A model generated the notes under the pieces. That model saw nothing but the letters and a program-made list of their open reading frames with translations, was not told where the DNA came from and made no database searches. DNA of 18,501 bases from UMGS1649 sp045652705 (GTDB lineage Bacteria; Bacillota; Clostridia; TANB77; CAG-465), in the NCBI GenBank assembly GCA_045652705.1, contig JAZRUV010000014.1, positions 1 to 18,501 of the forward strand, read 5' to 3'. Position numbers and translations under genes: made by a program. This document shows positions 1 to 8,096 of this stretch, in pieces; position 1 is the first letter of the stretch; every line of letters begins with the position of its first letter.

Positions 1-2
1 GA

Positions 3-806
3 AAATTTAATGAAAACGGTTTTGAAGTGACAGCTTTTCGCGCATCAAGGGAAAATCCTTGCGAGGACTTTGTACGTGAAACACCAAATGATACATATGC
101 ACTTGTTGTAGCAGGTGGGGATGGAACAATAAATAAAGTTGTAAACTTTATGATGAAATATGAAATTGATGTGCCGCTTGGAATAATACCCGCTGGAACA
201 TCAAACGACTTTGCAAATCACATAGGCATATTTGGCAATATAGATATGTCTGTAGATAGAATAATAGAAGGAAATATTGAACCTATAGATGTAGGTAAAG
301 TAAACGATACATATTTTATAAATGTCCTCTCTGCAGGAATGTTTTCAAGTACTTCATATAAAACAGATAAACGACTCAAAGAGGTGTTTGGACAATTATC
401 ATATTTTCTAACAGCTGCAAAACAACCATTTGAGCAAAGACCATTCAAAATAAGAATTGAAACAGAAGATGCTGTTTTAGAAGAAAGTGTGGTTGTATTT
501 ATAATATTCAATGGAAGTAGTGTTGGAAGAATTGAACTATTTTCTAACAATCCTAGTATACAAGACGGAATGTTAGACATGGTAATATTAAGAAAAGGAA
601 AACTTAATGAAACTTTAAAAATATTAGGGGAATTCGAAAATGGAGAATTCTTATCTAATGATAATGTAGTTTATTTAAAAGATAAAAAGTTTAAAATTAC
701 TATGCTTGATGGTAAGTGCGATAGACCTGATGTTGATGGCGATGAAGGTCCGGAGTTCCCACTTAATGTTGAATGTATAGAAAAAGGAATAAATATGTTT
801 TTATAA
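3..806 (+). CDS. Diacylglycerol kinase / YegS-BmrU family lipid kinase, 5' end cut off by the window
   Basis: Lipid kinases of this family phosphorylate diacylglycerol or a related lipid with ATP at the inner membrane face, recycling diacylglycerol into phosphatidic acid. The reading frame is open from base 3 (KFNENGFEVTAF), so the GTG at 27 is internal and the true start lies to the left of the window. Visible motifs are the nucleotide-binding GGDGT box (at VVAGGDGTINKV, about base 108-143) and the GIIPAGTSNDFA segment typical of the DAGK catalytic domain. The C-terminal half, with SVGRIELF and then DGMLDMVILRKGKL, matches the lipid-binding beta-sandwich part of the family. The substrate cannot be told from sequence; diacylglycerol is an inference. 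leuS follows after 38 bases with no visible promoter or terminator, so the two are probably co-transcribed. Confidence 0.9.
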   Translation, partial: KFNENGFEVTAFRASRENPCEDFVRETPNDTYALVVAGGDGTINKVVNFMMKYEIDVPLGIIPAGTSNDFANHIGIFGNIDMSVDRIIEGNIEPIDVGKVNDTYFINVLSAGMFSSTSYKTDKRLKEVFGQLSYFLTAAKQPFEQRPFKIRIETEDAVLEESVVVFIIFNGSSVGRIELFSNNPSIQDGMLDMVILRKGKLNETLKILGEFENGEFLSNDNVVYLKDKKFKITMLDGKCDRPDVDGDEGPEFPLNVECIEKGINMFL

Positions 807-844
807 AAACTAAAACATATAATTGATGAGAAAGAAGGATTATT

Positions 845-3250
845 ATGTACGATAAAATTATAGATAAAAAATGGCAAGATAAATGGTATTCATCTGACTG
901 CTTTAATGCAACAGATGATACATCAAAAGAAAAGTTTTATGGACTTGTTGAATTTCCTTATCCATCAGGGGTGGGACTTCATATAGGACACGTTAAAGCA
1001 TACATTGGACTAGATGTAATTTCTAGAAAGAAGAGACTTGAAGGGTACAATGTGTTGTTCCCAATAGGCTGGGACGCGTTTGGTCTTCCTACAGAAAACT
1101 ATGCAATAAAAACTGGAATACATCCAAGAGTTGTAACAGATCAAAATATTGAAAGATTTACAGAACAATTAAAAACTGTAGGTTTTGCTTTTGATTATTC
1201 AAGACAAATAGATACAACAGACCCAGCATATTACAAATGGACACAATGGATATTCTTAAAACTATATGAAAAAGGACTAGCATATAAAGATATAACAGAA
1301 GTGAACTATTGTCCAAACTGTCAAGTTGTACTTTCTAATGAGGAATCACAAGGTGGAAAGTGTGACAGATGTGATGGTGAAGTAATCCAAAAAGAAAAAG
1401 AAGTTTGGATGCTAAAAATAACAGACTATGCTGAAAAATTACTTGAAGGATTAAATGATGTAGATTTTCCAGAAAGAGTTAAAGTACAACAAGAAAACTG
1501 GATAGGTAAATCTACTGGTGCAGAAGTAGACTTCAAATTAAAAGATTTAGATGACACACTAAAAATTTATACAACTAGAGCAGATACAATGTTTGGTGTA
1601 ACATTTATGGTTATTGCACCAGAACATCCAATGCTTAAAAAATATGCAGAAAGAATAGAAAACTTAGAGGAAATAGAACAATACGCATTAAATGCTAAGA
1701 AAAAAACAGAATTTGAAAGAGTACAACTTGCTAAAGACAAAACAGGTGTTGAAGTAAAAGGTATTAGAGCGATAAATCCTGCAAACGGCACAGAAGTGCC
1801 AATTTGGGTTTCAGACTATGTTATGATGGGATATGGTACGGGTGCTATAATGGCAGTGCCAGCTCATGACACTCGTGACTATGAATTTGCTAAAAAGTTT
1901 GGTATAGATATAATCCAAGTAATTGAAGGTGGAGATATAACAAAAGAAGCTTATACAGATATAGCAAATGGTACAATGATAAATTCAGATTTCTTAAATG
2001 GCAAGGGTGTAAAAGATGCCATTGCGGCAATGATAGAATATCTTGAAACAAAAGGTTATGGACATGCTAAAACAAATTACTTTATGAAAGACTGGGCTTT
2101 TGCTCGTCAAAGATATTGGGGAGAACCAGTGCCTATAGTAAAATGTTCAAAATGTGGACTAGTTCCAGTACCTGAAAAAGATTTGCCAGTAACGTTACCA
2201 AATCTTAAAGAATTTAAACCGGGTCAAAGTGGTGAATCTCCATTAGCTCAGGCTACAGAATGGGTAAATACTACTTGTCCTTGCTGCGGTGGAGCTTCAG
2301 AAAGAGAAACAGATACAATGCCACAATGGGCAGGTTCTAGCTGGTATTTCTTAAGATACATTGATCCAAGAAACGATTTAGAACTAGCAAGTCTAGACAA
2401 ATTAAAATATTGGTTACCAGTTGATTGGTACAATGGTGGTATGGAACACGTAACACGTCACTTAATTTATTCAAGATTTTGGCATAGATTTCTATATGAT
2501 ATTGGTGTAGTACCAACTAAAGAACCATATGCTAAACGTTCAACTCAAGGCCTAATACTTGGTTCTGACGGTGAAAAAATGTCTAAATCTAGAGGCAATG
2601 TAATTAATCCAGACGATATAGTAAATGAGTATGGTGCAGATACATTAAGAACATATATGTTGTTTATTGGTGAATATGATGAAGCAGCTCCTTGGAATGA
2701 CAACGGTGTTAAGGGTGCTAAGAAATTCTTAGATAGAGTAATGAGATTAGATAGTTTAGTTGTAGATAAATACGAAAAAGAAGATGAAGAACTAGCAAGA
2801 GAACTAAACAAAACAATTAAGAAAGTAACTGAAGATTATGAAGCTATGAAATTTAATACAGCAGTTGCACAAATGATGACATTTGTAAATGTTGTGTATA
2901 AAAAAGGTGTAATTTCTAAAGAGGATTTAAGTAAATTCTTAATTATATTAAATCCAACAGCACCACACGTAGCAGAAGAATTGTGGAATAAATGTATAGA
3001 TGAGAATTCTATGATAGTAGATCAGGTATGGCCTAAATATGATGAAACAAAAATACAAACAAGCACTGTGGAAATTGCAGTACAAGTTGGTGGTAAAGTA
3101 AGATTTACAATTGCTCATGGTGTAGATGCTACAGCAGATGAAGTAAAAGAGCAAGTGTTAAATGATGAAAGATTAAAACCATATGTAGAAGGCAAAGAAA
3201 TTAAAAAAGCAATTATTATACCAGGTAGGATTGCAAATATTGTCGTATAA
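845..3250 (+). CDS. leuS: Leucyl-tRNA synthetase
   Basis: This cytoplasmic class I enzyme charges tRNA-Leu with leucine using ATP and edits mischarged tRNA. At 801 residues it has normal bacterial length. The ATP-binding HIGH signature is at residues 46-49 within FPYPSGVGLHIGH, and KMSKS is at 578-582 within DGEKMSKSRGN. The CP1 editing domain shows TTRADTMFGVTF, and an aspartate in the editing site appears in GYGTGAIMAVPAHDTRDYEF. Cysteine pairs at CPNCQVV/CDRCDG and CSKCG/CPCCGG suggest zinc-ribbon elements. The C-terminal domain ends with a beta-grasp-like segment (EIAVQVGGKVRFTI). The start is supported by GAGAAAGAAGG just upstream. No T-box leader is present here, unlike pheST, and the gene seems to ride on the lipid kinase transcript. 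Confidence 0.99.
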   Translation: MYDKIIDKKWQDKWYSSDCFNATDDTSKEKFYGLVEFPYPSGVGLHIGHVKAYIGLDVISRKKRLEGYNVLFPIGWDAFGLPTENYAIKTGIHPRVVTDQNIERFTEQLKTVGFAFDYSRQIDTTDPAYYKWTQWIFLKLYEKGLAYKDITEVNYCPNCQVVLSNEESQGGKCDRCDGEVIQKEKEVWMLKITDYAEKLLEGLNDVDFPERVKVQQENWIGKSTGAEVDFKLKDLDDTLKIYTTRADTMFGVTFMVIAPEHPMLKKYAERIENLEEIEQYALNAKKKTEFERVQLAKDKTGVEVKGIRAINPANGTEVPIWVSDYVMMGYGTGAIMAVPAHDTRDYEFAKKFGIDIIQVIEGGDITKEAYTDIANGTMINSDFLNGKGVKDAIAAMIEYLETKGYGHAKTNYFMKDWAFARQRYWGEPVPIVKCSKCGLVPVPEKDLPVTLPNLKEFKPGQSGESPLAQATEWVNTTCPCCGGASERETDTMPQWAGSSWYFLRYIDPRNDLELASLDKLKYWLPVDWYNGGMEHVTRHLIYSRFWHRFLYDIGVVPTKEPYAKRSTQGLILGSDGEKMSKSRGNVINPDDIVNEYGADTLRTYMLFIGEYDEAAPWNDNGVKGAKKFLDRVMRLDSLVVDKYEKEDEELARELNKTIKKVTEDYEAMKFNTAVAQMMTFVNVVYKKGVISKEDLSKFLIILNPTAPHVAEELWNKCIDENSMIVDQVWPKYDETKIQTSTVEIAVQVGGKVRFTIAHGVDATADEVKEQVLNDERLKPYVEGKEIKKAIIIPGRIANIVV

Positions 3251-3295
3251 TGATAAAATACAAAAAGTAACATAAGATGAAAGTGAGGAAAACAT

Positions 3296-4738
3296 ATGTC
3301 AGTTGAGCTATCAACAATAATGATACAAATTTTAAGCGGATTTGTAATATTTTTCCTAGGTATGATAGCCTATGGATATACTGCAAAATCTAAAATTGAA
3401 GAGAGCAAAGATGCAGCTCAGGCGGCATATATTGATGCTTTAACAAAACTAGGCAACAGACATAAATTTAACAAGGTAATAGGCGAAATGGTAAAGCATG
3501 AAGATAAAAAATTTGCTTTATGCTTCCTAGACCTTGATGATTTTAAACATATAAATGATAATATGGGACACGATGCTGGTGATGAACTTTTAATAGAACT
3601 TGGCAAAAGACTAGTTGATGGTGTTGCAGACCATGGACAAGTTTTTAGACTTGGCGGCGATGAATACGCTTTAATTATAACAAAAGCAGATACTAAACTT
3701 GAAGTAGAAACAATAGTAAAAAGAGTTCAAAGAAATGTTGTAAGACCGGTAGACATCCGTGGTAATAAAGTTAATCTAGATTATAGCTTAGGAATTGCAA
3801 TGTTTCCAGAAGATACAACGGATAGTGTTCAACTAGTAAACTTTGCTGATTCTGCAATGTATCACATAAAAGAAAGCGGTAAGAGTGATTATTATTTCCA
3901 CAATCCAGCATTAAGGTCTAAGACTGAAAACAAAAAAAGAATGGAAACAGAACTTAAGGCAGCTTTTGAAAATAAAGAGTTTGGAATAGATTATCAACCA
4001 AGAGTAAACTTAAAAGAACCAAAACAAATTTGGCTTGAAGCATTCCTTTATTGGAATCATCCAATGGTAGGAAAACTCAGAGCAGAATATTTCTTGAAAT
4101 TTGCTGAATCTATAGGTCTTATAATTGGAATAGATGAGCTTATGATAGAACAAGCTATAATAAAGCTTAATAAGTTAAGAAAAGAGGGTTATCCAAATGT
4201 TAATATTGCTATGAATATATCTTTAAGGCACTTCCAAAGAAAAGATTTCGTAGAAAAGCTATGTAAAATATTTGAGAAAAACCCTATTGAGCCAGGAACG
4301 CTTATGCTTCAAATAACTGACACGATAGATGTAGACAAAATAGAAAGTTATAAAGTTATGTTTGATAAAGTGAGAAAATATGGCATAAAAATTTCTGTAG
4401 CTAATTTCGAAATTAAGCATGAAGTAATGGATATGTTTAGAAGACTTCAAATAGATGAAGTAAAGGTAAGTTCTAAATATATAGATTCTAATAGTATATT
4501 TGGACCAAATGTTTTAAAAGATATAGTAACACTTGCTCGTGATTTACAGTACGACATTGTTATTACTAGAATAGAGGATGAGGCTACTTTAAATAAAATA
4601 CTTAAATTAAAAGTAGATATGATACAAGGAAATTACTTATTTAATATAATGGATGAAAAAGATTTAATGGAATTTTTGAAATCATTAAACACTAAAGTTG
4701 AAGCTAAGAGAGGCAGACCAAGAAAAGATACAATTTGA
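3296..4738 (+). CDS. Membrane-anchored GGDEF-EAL protein with degenerate EAL domain
   Basis: GGDEF domains make cyclic di-GMP and EAL domains degrade or bind it. Residues about 8-28 form one transmembrane helix, so both domains should be cytoplasmic. The GGDEF domain (about 45-205) keeps DALTKLGNR, the DLDDFKHIND metal site and GGDEY at 120-124, so diguanylate cyclase activity is plausible. No RxxD inhibitory site sits at the usual spacing before it. The EAL domain (about 215-465) is eroded: the signature is EAF at 248-250, the catalytic DDFGTGYSS loop is replaced by ANFEIKHEV (from 369), and the EGVE motif reads TRIED. Phosphodiesterase activity is therefore unlikely, and a binding or regulatory role is inferred. 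The C-terminus carries KRGRPRK at 471-477, an AT-hook-like basic motif. It lies 45 bases after leuS with GTGAGG as ribosome binding site. Confidence 0.93.
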   Translation: MSVELSTIMIQILSGFVIFFLGMIAYGYTAKSKIEESKDAAQAAYIDALTKLGNRHKFNKVIGEMVKHEDKKFALCFLDLDDFKHINDNMGHDAGDELLIELGKRLVDGVADHGQVFRLGGDEYALIITKADTKLEVETIVKRVQRNVVRPVDIRGNKVNLDYSLGIAMFPEDTTDSVQLVNFADSAMYHIKESGKSDYYFHNPALRSKTENKKRMETELKAAFENKEFGIDYQPRVNLKEPKQIWLEAFLYWNHPMVGKLRAEYFLKFAESIGLIIGIDELMIEQAIIKLNKLRKEGYPNVNIAMNISLRHFQRKDFVEKLCKIFEKNPIEPGTLMLQITDTIDVDKIESYKVMFDKVRKYGIKISVANFEIKHEVMDMFRRLQIDEVKVSSKYIDSNSIFGPNVLKDIVTLARDLQYDIVITRIEDEATLNKILKLKVDMIQGNYLFNIMDEKDLMEFLKSLNTKVEAKRGRPRKDTI

Positions 4739-4763
4739 CAAAATAGGCTATGCATAGTATAAT
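4735..4763 (+). promoter_or_regulatory. Sigma-A promoter for the YuiD-like gene
   Basis: TTGACA at 4735-4740 and TATAAT at 4758-4763 are separated by 17 bases, a perfect vegetative consensus. The -35 box overlaps the TGA stop codon (4736-4738) of the GGDEF-EAL gene, so the downstream gene can be transcribed independently. Confidence 0.88.
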
Positions 4764-4810
4764 ATGCGTAGTTTATTTTTATATTATTATCTATAATTGG
4801 AGGATAAGAT

Positions 4811-5371
4811 ATGGAACTTCTTTGGTATTTGCTACTCACCCCGATAATTTCGTGTTCGTTATCTCAGGTGTTGAAACTCATTTTCAACATTGCATTAAAC
4901 AAACAGAAATTTAAGCTTTCAAGCTTGTATGCTGACGGCAACTATCCATCGAGTCACACGGCATTTGTGACTAGTATTACAGCAGTTTCTTGGTTTAATA
5001 CTATTGTTAAGTGCTTAGCACAAGATAGCGTAGAACTTTGGATTTGGGTTTCAGCATCTATTACTATGCTTTGGTTTATAGTTGTAAGAGATGCATTAGG
5101 CGTGCGGTACACAGTCCAAAAGCTTTGTGAATGCGTAAGTGAGATAGTAGATAATACAAGCAAAGCGGAAGATATTAAGAAAAAGTTAGACGTTAAATCT
5201 GGACACAGACCTCATGAGGTTATAGCGGGTGCAGTTTTAGGATTAATAGTAGCAAGTTTTACATCTTGTATATATTATGGATGGTATGGTTATATTGTAA
5301 TTCCTATTGCTATCCTGTCCTTATATATTAGTGCATCTGTGCTGGTATTAAACATTATACGTAACAGATGA
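4811..5371 (+). CDS. Divergent PAP2 family (YuiD / DUF212) membrane protein
   Basis: This is a 186-residue integral membrane protein of the divergent PAP2 family typified by Bacillus YuiD. The family resembles acid phosphatase/vanadium haloperoxidase-type lipid phosphatases but has no firmly assigned substrate. Family marks seen here are YADGNYPSSHTAFVTS near residue 42-57, RDALGVR in the middle, and KSGHRPHEVIAGAVLG near the end, with hydrophobic helices around them. The start is fixed by GGAGG just upstream (about 4799-4803). The gene is monocistronic: it has a consensus promoter at 4735-4763 and a strong terminator directly after the stop. It lies near several lipid genes, which fits a phospholipid-related role, but this is association only. 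Confidence 0.9.
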   Translation: MELLWYLLLTPIISCSLSQVLKLIFNIALNKQKFKLSSLYADGNYPSSHTAFVTSITAVSWFNTIVKCLAQDSVELWIWVSASITMLWFIVVRDALGVRYTVQKLCECVSEIVDNTSKAEDIKKKLDVKSGHRPHEVIAGAVLGLIVASFTSCIYYGWYGYIVIPIAILSLYISASVLVLNIIRNR

Positions 5372-5406
5372 ATCAAAACCACAGCAAAAGCTGTGGTTTT
5401 GATTTT
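5372..5406 (+). terminator. Rho-independent terminator after the YuiD-like gene
   Basis: A perfect 14-bp stem, ATCAAAACCACAGC (5372-5385) with GCTGTGGTTTTGAT (5390-5403), has an AAAA loop and is followed by TTTAT. It begins one base after the stop codon. Confidence 0.92.
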
Positions 5407-5473
5407 ATATAAACGGAACTTAAAAATAAAAGTAAGAAAATACTTAAAAAAAGAAAAAAATATAAAAAATGTG

Positions 5474-5502
5474 TTGACAAAACACAAAAATTTTTATATA
5501 AT
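5474..5502 (+). promoter_or_regulatory. Promoter of the tRNA operon
   Basis: TTGACA (5474-5479), 17 bases, TATAAT (5497-5502): full consensus, as expected for a stable-RNA operon. Transcription should start near 5509, inside the short inverted repeat CTTGT-CA-ACAAG (5507-5518). Confidence 0.92.
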
Positions 5503-5521
5503 ATTGCTTGTCAACAAGAGT

Positions 5522-5597
5522 GGGCGCATAGCTCAGTTGGGAGAGCATCTGCCTTACAAGCAGGGGGTCATAGGTTCGAGCCCTATTGTGCCCACCA
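5522..5597 (+). tRNA. tRNA-Val (anticodon TAC)
   Basis: Full cloverleaf: acceptor GGGCGCA/TGTGCCC, D-stem GCTC/GAGC, anticodon stem TCTGC/GCAGG with loop CTTACAA (anticodon TAC at 5555-5557), T-stem ATAGG/CCTAT, and encoded CCA at 5595-5597. It reads GUA and GUG valine codons and is first in the four-tRNA operon. Confidence 0.97.
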
Positions 5598-5604
5598 CTT
5601 TTTT

Positions 5605-5681
5605 GGCCTGGTAGTTCAGTTGGTTAGAACGCCGCCCTGTCACGGCGGAGGTCGTGGGTTCGAGTCCCATCCAGGTCGCCA
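5605..5681 (+). tRNA. tRNA-Asp (anticodon GTC)
   Basis: Acceptor GGCCTGG/CCAGGTC, anticodon stem CCGCC/GGCGG around CTGTCAC with anticodon GTC, discriminator G as is normal for tRNA-Asp, and encoded CCA at 5679-5681. It is second in the operon, 7 bases after tRNA-Val. Confidence 0.97.
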
Positions 5682-5692
5682 TTTTTTTATTT

Positions 5693-5768
<76 letters not shown>

Positions 5769-5814
5769 ATTTATTTAGGTATCAAACAAGATAAATTGGC
5801 ATACAATGTAATAT

Positions 5815-5890
5815 GCGGGAATAGCTCAGTTGATAGAGCGTCGCGTTGCCAACGCGAAGGTCGCGGGTTTGAGCCCCGTTTCCCGCTCCA
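5815..5890 (+). tRNA. tRNA-Gly (anticodon GCC)
   Basis: Acceptor GCGGGAA/TTCCCGC, anticodon stem TCGCG/CGCGA around TTGCCAA with anticodon GCC, discriminator T, and encoded CCA at 5888-5890. It is last in the operon, after a 46-base spacer in which I see no clear promoter. Confidence 0.96.
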
Positions 5891-5896
5891 TAACAA

Positions 5897-5928
5897 ACCA
5901 CACAAGTATATCTTGTGTGGTATTTTTA
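5897..5928 (+). terminator. Terminator of the tRNA operon, probably bidirectional
   Basis: A 10-bp stem, ACCACACAAG (5897-5906) with CTTGTGTGGT (5912-5921), is followed by ATTTTTAT. On the other strand the same stem is followed by TTGTTA and may also end the lipid operon, whose last gene stops at 5955. Confidence 0.85.
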
Positions 5929-5954
5929 TATTTACAATTCTTACTTTTTCTTTG

Positions 5955-6620
5955 TTATTTTTTGCTTGCGTTAATAGTTTTATTTAACAAATTTATTTTT
6001 TTATATAACTTACACTTATCTACAATTTCCCAAACAATAATTCCAATTACAAATGCTGCTATAGCATCATATATTACGTGCTGTTTAATAAATAGCGTAG
6101 ATAATACTACTAGAATAGAAAGTATTGTAATAAGTATTTTCAGCCATTTTGGTGAATTGGATTTAGTATCTAGTATTGCAAATATAAATAGGAAAGAGTA
6201 TAAGCAATGAATACTAGGTAAACAGTTTATACCTGGGTCATCTAAAGCATATATAATTTGAACAAGCTGACTAGATAAGTTGTTGTTGGTTATATTTGCT
6301 CTAATAACAGTGTTTGGAAAGGATACAAATATAACACCGGCAATTAATGTTGTTATTACGAAAGTTACAGTGTATTTATAAAATGAATCTTTATTTTTTA
6401 TAAATATGTAATATGGAACCCAAAATAGCATGGTGTACCAAAAAACATATATCCATACAAATTGGGATATAAATGGTATTTTGTTATCTAAATTACTTCC
6501 TAAGACATATGGATTTTGTATAAAAGGCTTAGTTAAGAAAAATATAAATGCTTCAAATATTACAAGTCCTAATATAACCAATAATAGCTTTAAATTTAAT
6601 CTTTTAATCAGGGTTTTCAT
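5955..6620 (-). CDS. PAP2-like (Aur1/Ipt1-type, PAP2_3) membrane phosphatase or transferase
   Basis: A multi-spanning membrane protein of 221 residues with about six hydrophobic helices. Near the C-terminal half it has NCLPSIHC, matching the second PAP2 motif (PSxH), and later STLFIKQHVIYDAIAA, matching the third motif SxxxxxxHxxxD with its catalytic-type histidine and aspartate. The arginine that usually follows the serine in classical PAP2 enzymes is absent here, and the first KxxxxxxRP motif is not evident. This pattern is common in the PAP2_3 (inositolphosphotransferase Aur1/Ipt1-like) branch. The chosen start (MKTLIKRL, 6620) overlaps psd by 17 bases and has AAAGG upstream; the longer start at 6644 has no ribosome binding site. 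Last in the lipid operon, it may dephosphorylate a lipid phosphate or move a head group; the substrate is unknown. Confidence 0.8.
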   Translation of the reverse strand: MKTLIKRLNLKLLLVILGLVIFEAFIFFLTKPFIQNPYVLGSNLDNKIPFISQFVWIYVFWYTMLFWVPYYIFIKNKDSFYKYTVTFVITTLIAGVIFVSFPNTVIRANITNNNLSSQLVQIIYALDDPGINCLPSIHCLYSFLFIFAILDTKSNSPKWLKILITILSILVVLSTLFIKQHVIYDAIAAFVIGIIVWEIVDKCKLYKKINLLNKTINASKK

Positions 6621-7479
6621 ATTTTGTACCAATCCTTTCACCATATTTTACAATTGTTTCAAGTCCCATTTCTGTATTATGAATTAGGTCTTCATCTATA
6701 TTTATAGTGTTCTCTTTTACAAGGAGTACAATTGTAGAGCCGCCAAATTCGAACATACCTTTTTCTTCACCTTTTTTGAAAGAGTACTCATTATGGAAAT
6801 TAACAATTTTACCAACAAGTAATGCGCCAACTTCAATTTGTATAACATCTCCAAAGTTTTCTGTATGAAGAATAGTATATTCTCTACAGTTCCTTTTATA
6901 TATGTTGTAATTATCTAGCGCGATAGGTTGTACTGTGTGAAGTTCACCATTAATAAAAGTATTGTTAGATTTAGTGCCGTTATCTACATAACAATATCTA
7001 TGATAATCATCTACCGCAAGTCTAAATATTAAACACAGGCCATTTTGATACTCTTTATATAATTCATTACCACCCAATAAATCTTTAACGGTATAATATG
7101 AATCTTTAATATTAAATGTGCTAGTATCATCTATAGAATATACCGTAAGTTTCGCGTCACAAGGCGAAATAAAAGCTTTTTCATCCATATCTACACTACG
7201 TTTGCCTTTGACTATTTTTCTAGTAAAAAAATCGTTATATGAACGAAATTTTCTTTGTTCATATTCACTCATATCTATGTTATTTTTCTTAACAAAGTTT
7301 TTTATCATAAGAGAAGATATACGAGTATTTAAAAATTTTCCTGAGATTTTAGATACAGATGGTTTAACTAAAAACTTTAAACAAGTTCTACCAAGCTTTG
7401 TAGTGTATAAAAAGGAAAGGGACTTAGCTTGTCCCTTCTGGTAATACACAATTCGAGTTTTATTTTCTATATTTTTCAT
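6604..7479 (-). CDS. psd: Phosphatidylserine decarboxylase proenzyme
   Basis: Psd converts phosphatidylserine to phosphatidylethanolamine at the membrane. The proenzyme cleaves itself at a serine that becomes the pyruvoyl cofactor. The processing site is GGST with serine 248, leaving a short alpha subunit of about 44 residues. The residues of the charge-relay system are visible as D108 in ISPCDAK and H160 in DDYHRYCYVD. At 291 residues the length is normal for clostridial Psd. The start codon overlaps the stop of pssA as ATGA, which points to translational coupling, and the PAP2-like gene overlaps its 3' end. Phosphatidylserine is supplied by the preceding gene, so the two form a complete phosphatidylethanolamine branch. 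Confidence 0.97.
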   Translation of the reverse strand: MKNIENKTRIVYYQKGQAKSLSFLYTTKLGRTCLKFLVKPSVSKISGKFLNTRISSLMIKNFVKKNNIDMSEYEQRKFRSYNDFFTRKIVKGKRSVDMDEKAFISPCDAKLTVYSIDDTSTFNIKDSYYTVKDLLGGNELYKEYQNGLCLIFRLAVDDYHRYCYVDNGTKSNNTFINGELHTVQPIALDNYNIYKRNCREYTILHTENFGDVIQIEVGALLVGKIVNFHNEYSFKKGEEKGMFEFGGSTIVLLVKENTINIDEDLIHNTEMGLETIVKYGERIGTKYENPD

Positions 7480-8096
7480 AATATCTTTGTTAATACCAAT
7501 AATAGCAATATTAGTGCACCAAATATCACTAAAGCTATCATGCCTTTCAATTTTAATTTTACTATTTTTATTTTAGATAGGAAAAGAACAGCTATAACAA
7601 GCAGTAATGCTCCGTATGCTAAATAAGCAAAACTTCCTAAAAGTGTAATAAGTGGATAAAGTAGAGGAAGTATAATTGCAACTGTGGTTACAGGTAGTCC
7701 CTCATAAGATTTACGAACTTCTGCAGTTTGTTCTTGTCTAGCATCTTCCATAACATTAAAGTAAGCAAGCCTTATTAATGCAGCTAAAACATATAGTATA
7801 AGTGGTATAATTAGGTACCATTTGTTAAGTCCTATTGTATATCCTATAACCGCAGGTAAAACTCCAAAGCATACAAGGTCAGATAAAGAATCTAACTCTA
7901 TTCCAAATTTCTTTTCATTTTTAGTTCTTTCTCTCGTTCGTGCAACAAGACCATCAAACATATCGAAAAATCCAGAAAGCATTAAACATATTAAACCTAT
8001 AACAGGATGATGCTCTATTGCAGCGAATATACCGCACATGCCAGAAGTGAGTCCTAAATATGTAAGTATAACAGTATAATTATAATAACCTATCAT
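7476..8096 (-). CDS. pssA: CDP-diacylglycerol--serine O-phosphatidyltransferase
   Basis: This integral membrane enzyme transfers a phosphatidyl group from CDP-diacylglycerol to serine. The CDP-alcohol phosphatidyltransferase signature is complete: D45, D48-G49, A52-R53, G65, D69 and D73, seen in FFDMFDGLVAR and FGIELDSLSD. Several hydrophobic helices follow, and the protein is 206 residues long, usual for the short Gram-positive PssA type. Its start directly abuts the stop of the flippase-like gene (TAA then ATG), and its stop overlaps the psd start. Substrate is assigned as serine from the motif context and from the adjacent psd. Confidence 0.95.
   Translation of the reverse strand: MIGYYNYTVILTYLGLTSGMCGIFAAIEHHPVIGLICLMLSGFFDMFDGLVARTRERTKNEKKFGIELDSLSDLVCFGVLPAVIGYTIGLNKWYLIIPLILYVLAALIRLAYFNVMEDARQEQTAEVRKSYEGLPVTTVAIILPLLYPLITLLGSFAYLAYGALLLVIAVLFLSKIKIVKLKLKGMIALVIFGALILLLLVLTKIL

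Noticed and set aside
218..3154. Several minus-strand open frames over the lipid kinase and leuS
   Set aside because: Shadows of well-supported plus-strand genes, without start signals or recognisable protein features.
5393..5614. Open frame of 73 codons on the plus strand
   Set aside because: It runs through the tRNA operon promoter and tRNA-Val, so it is an accidental reading of RNA genes.
5769..5814. Spacer between tRNA-Phe and tRNA-Gly as a separate promoter
   Set aside because: TACAAT is present but no -35 hexamer lies at a suitable distance.
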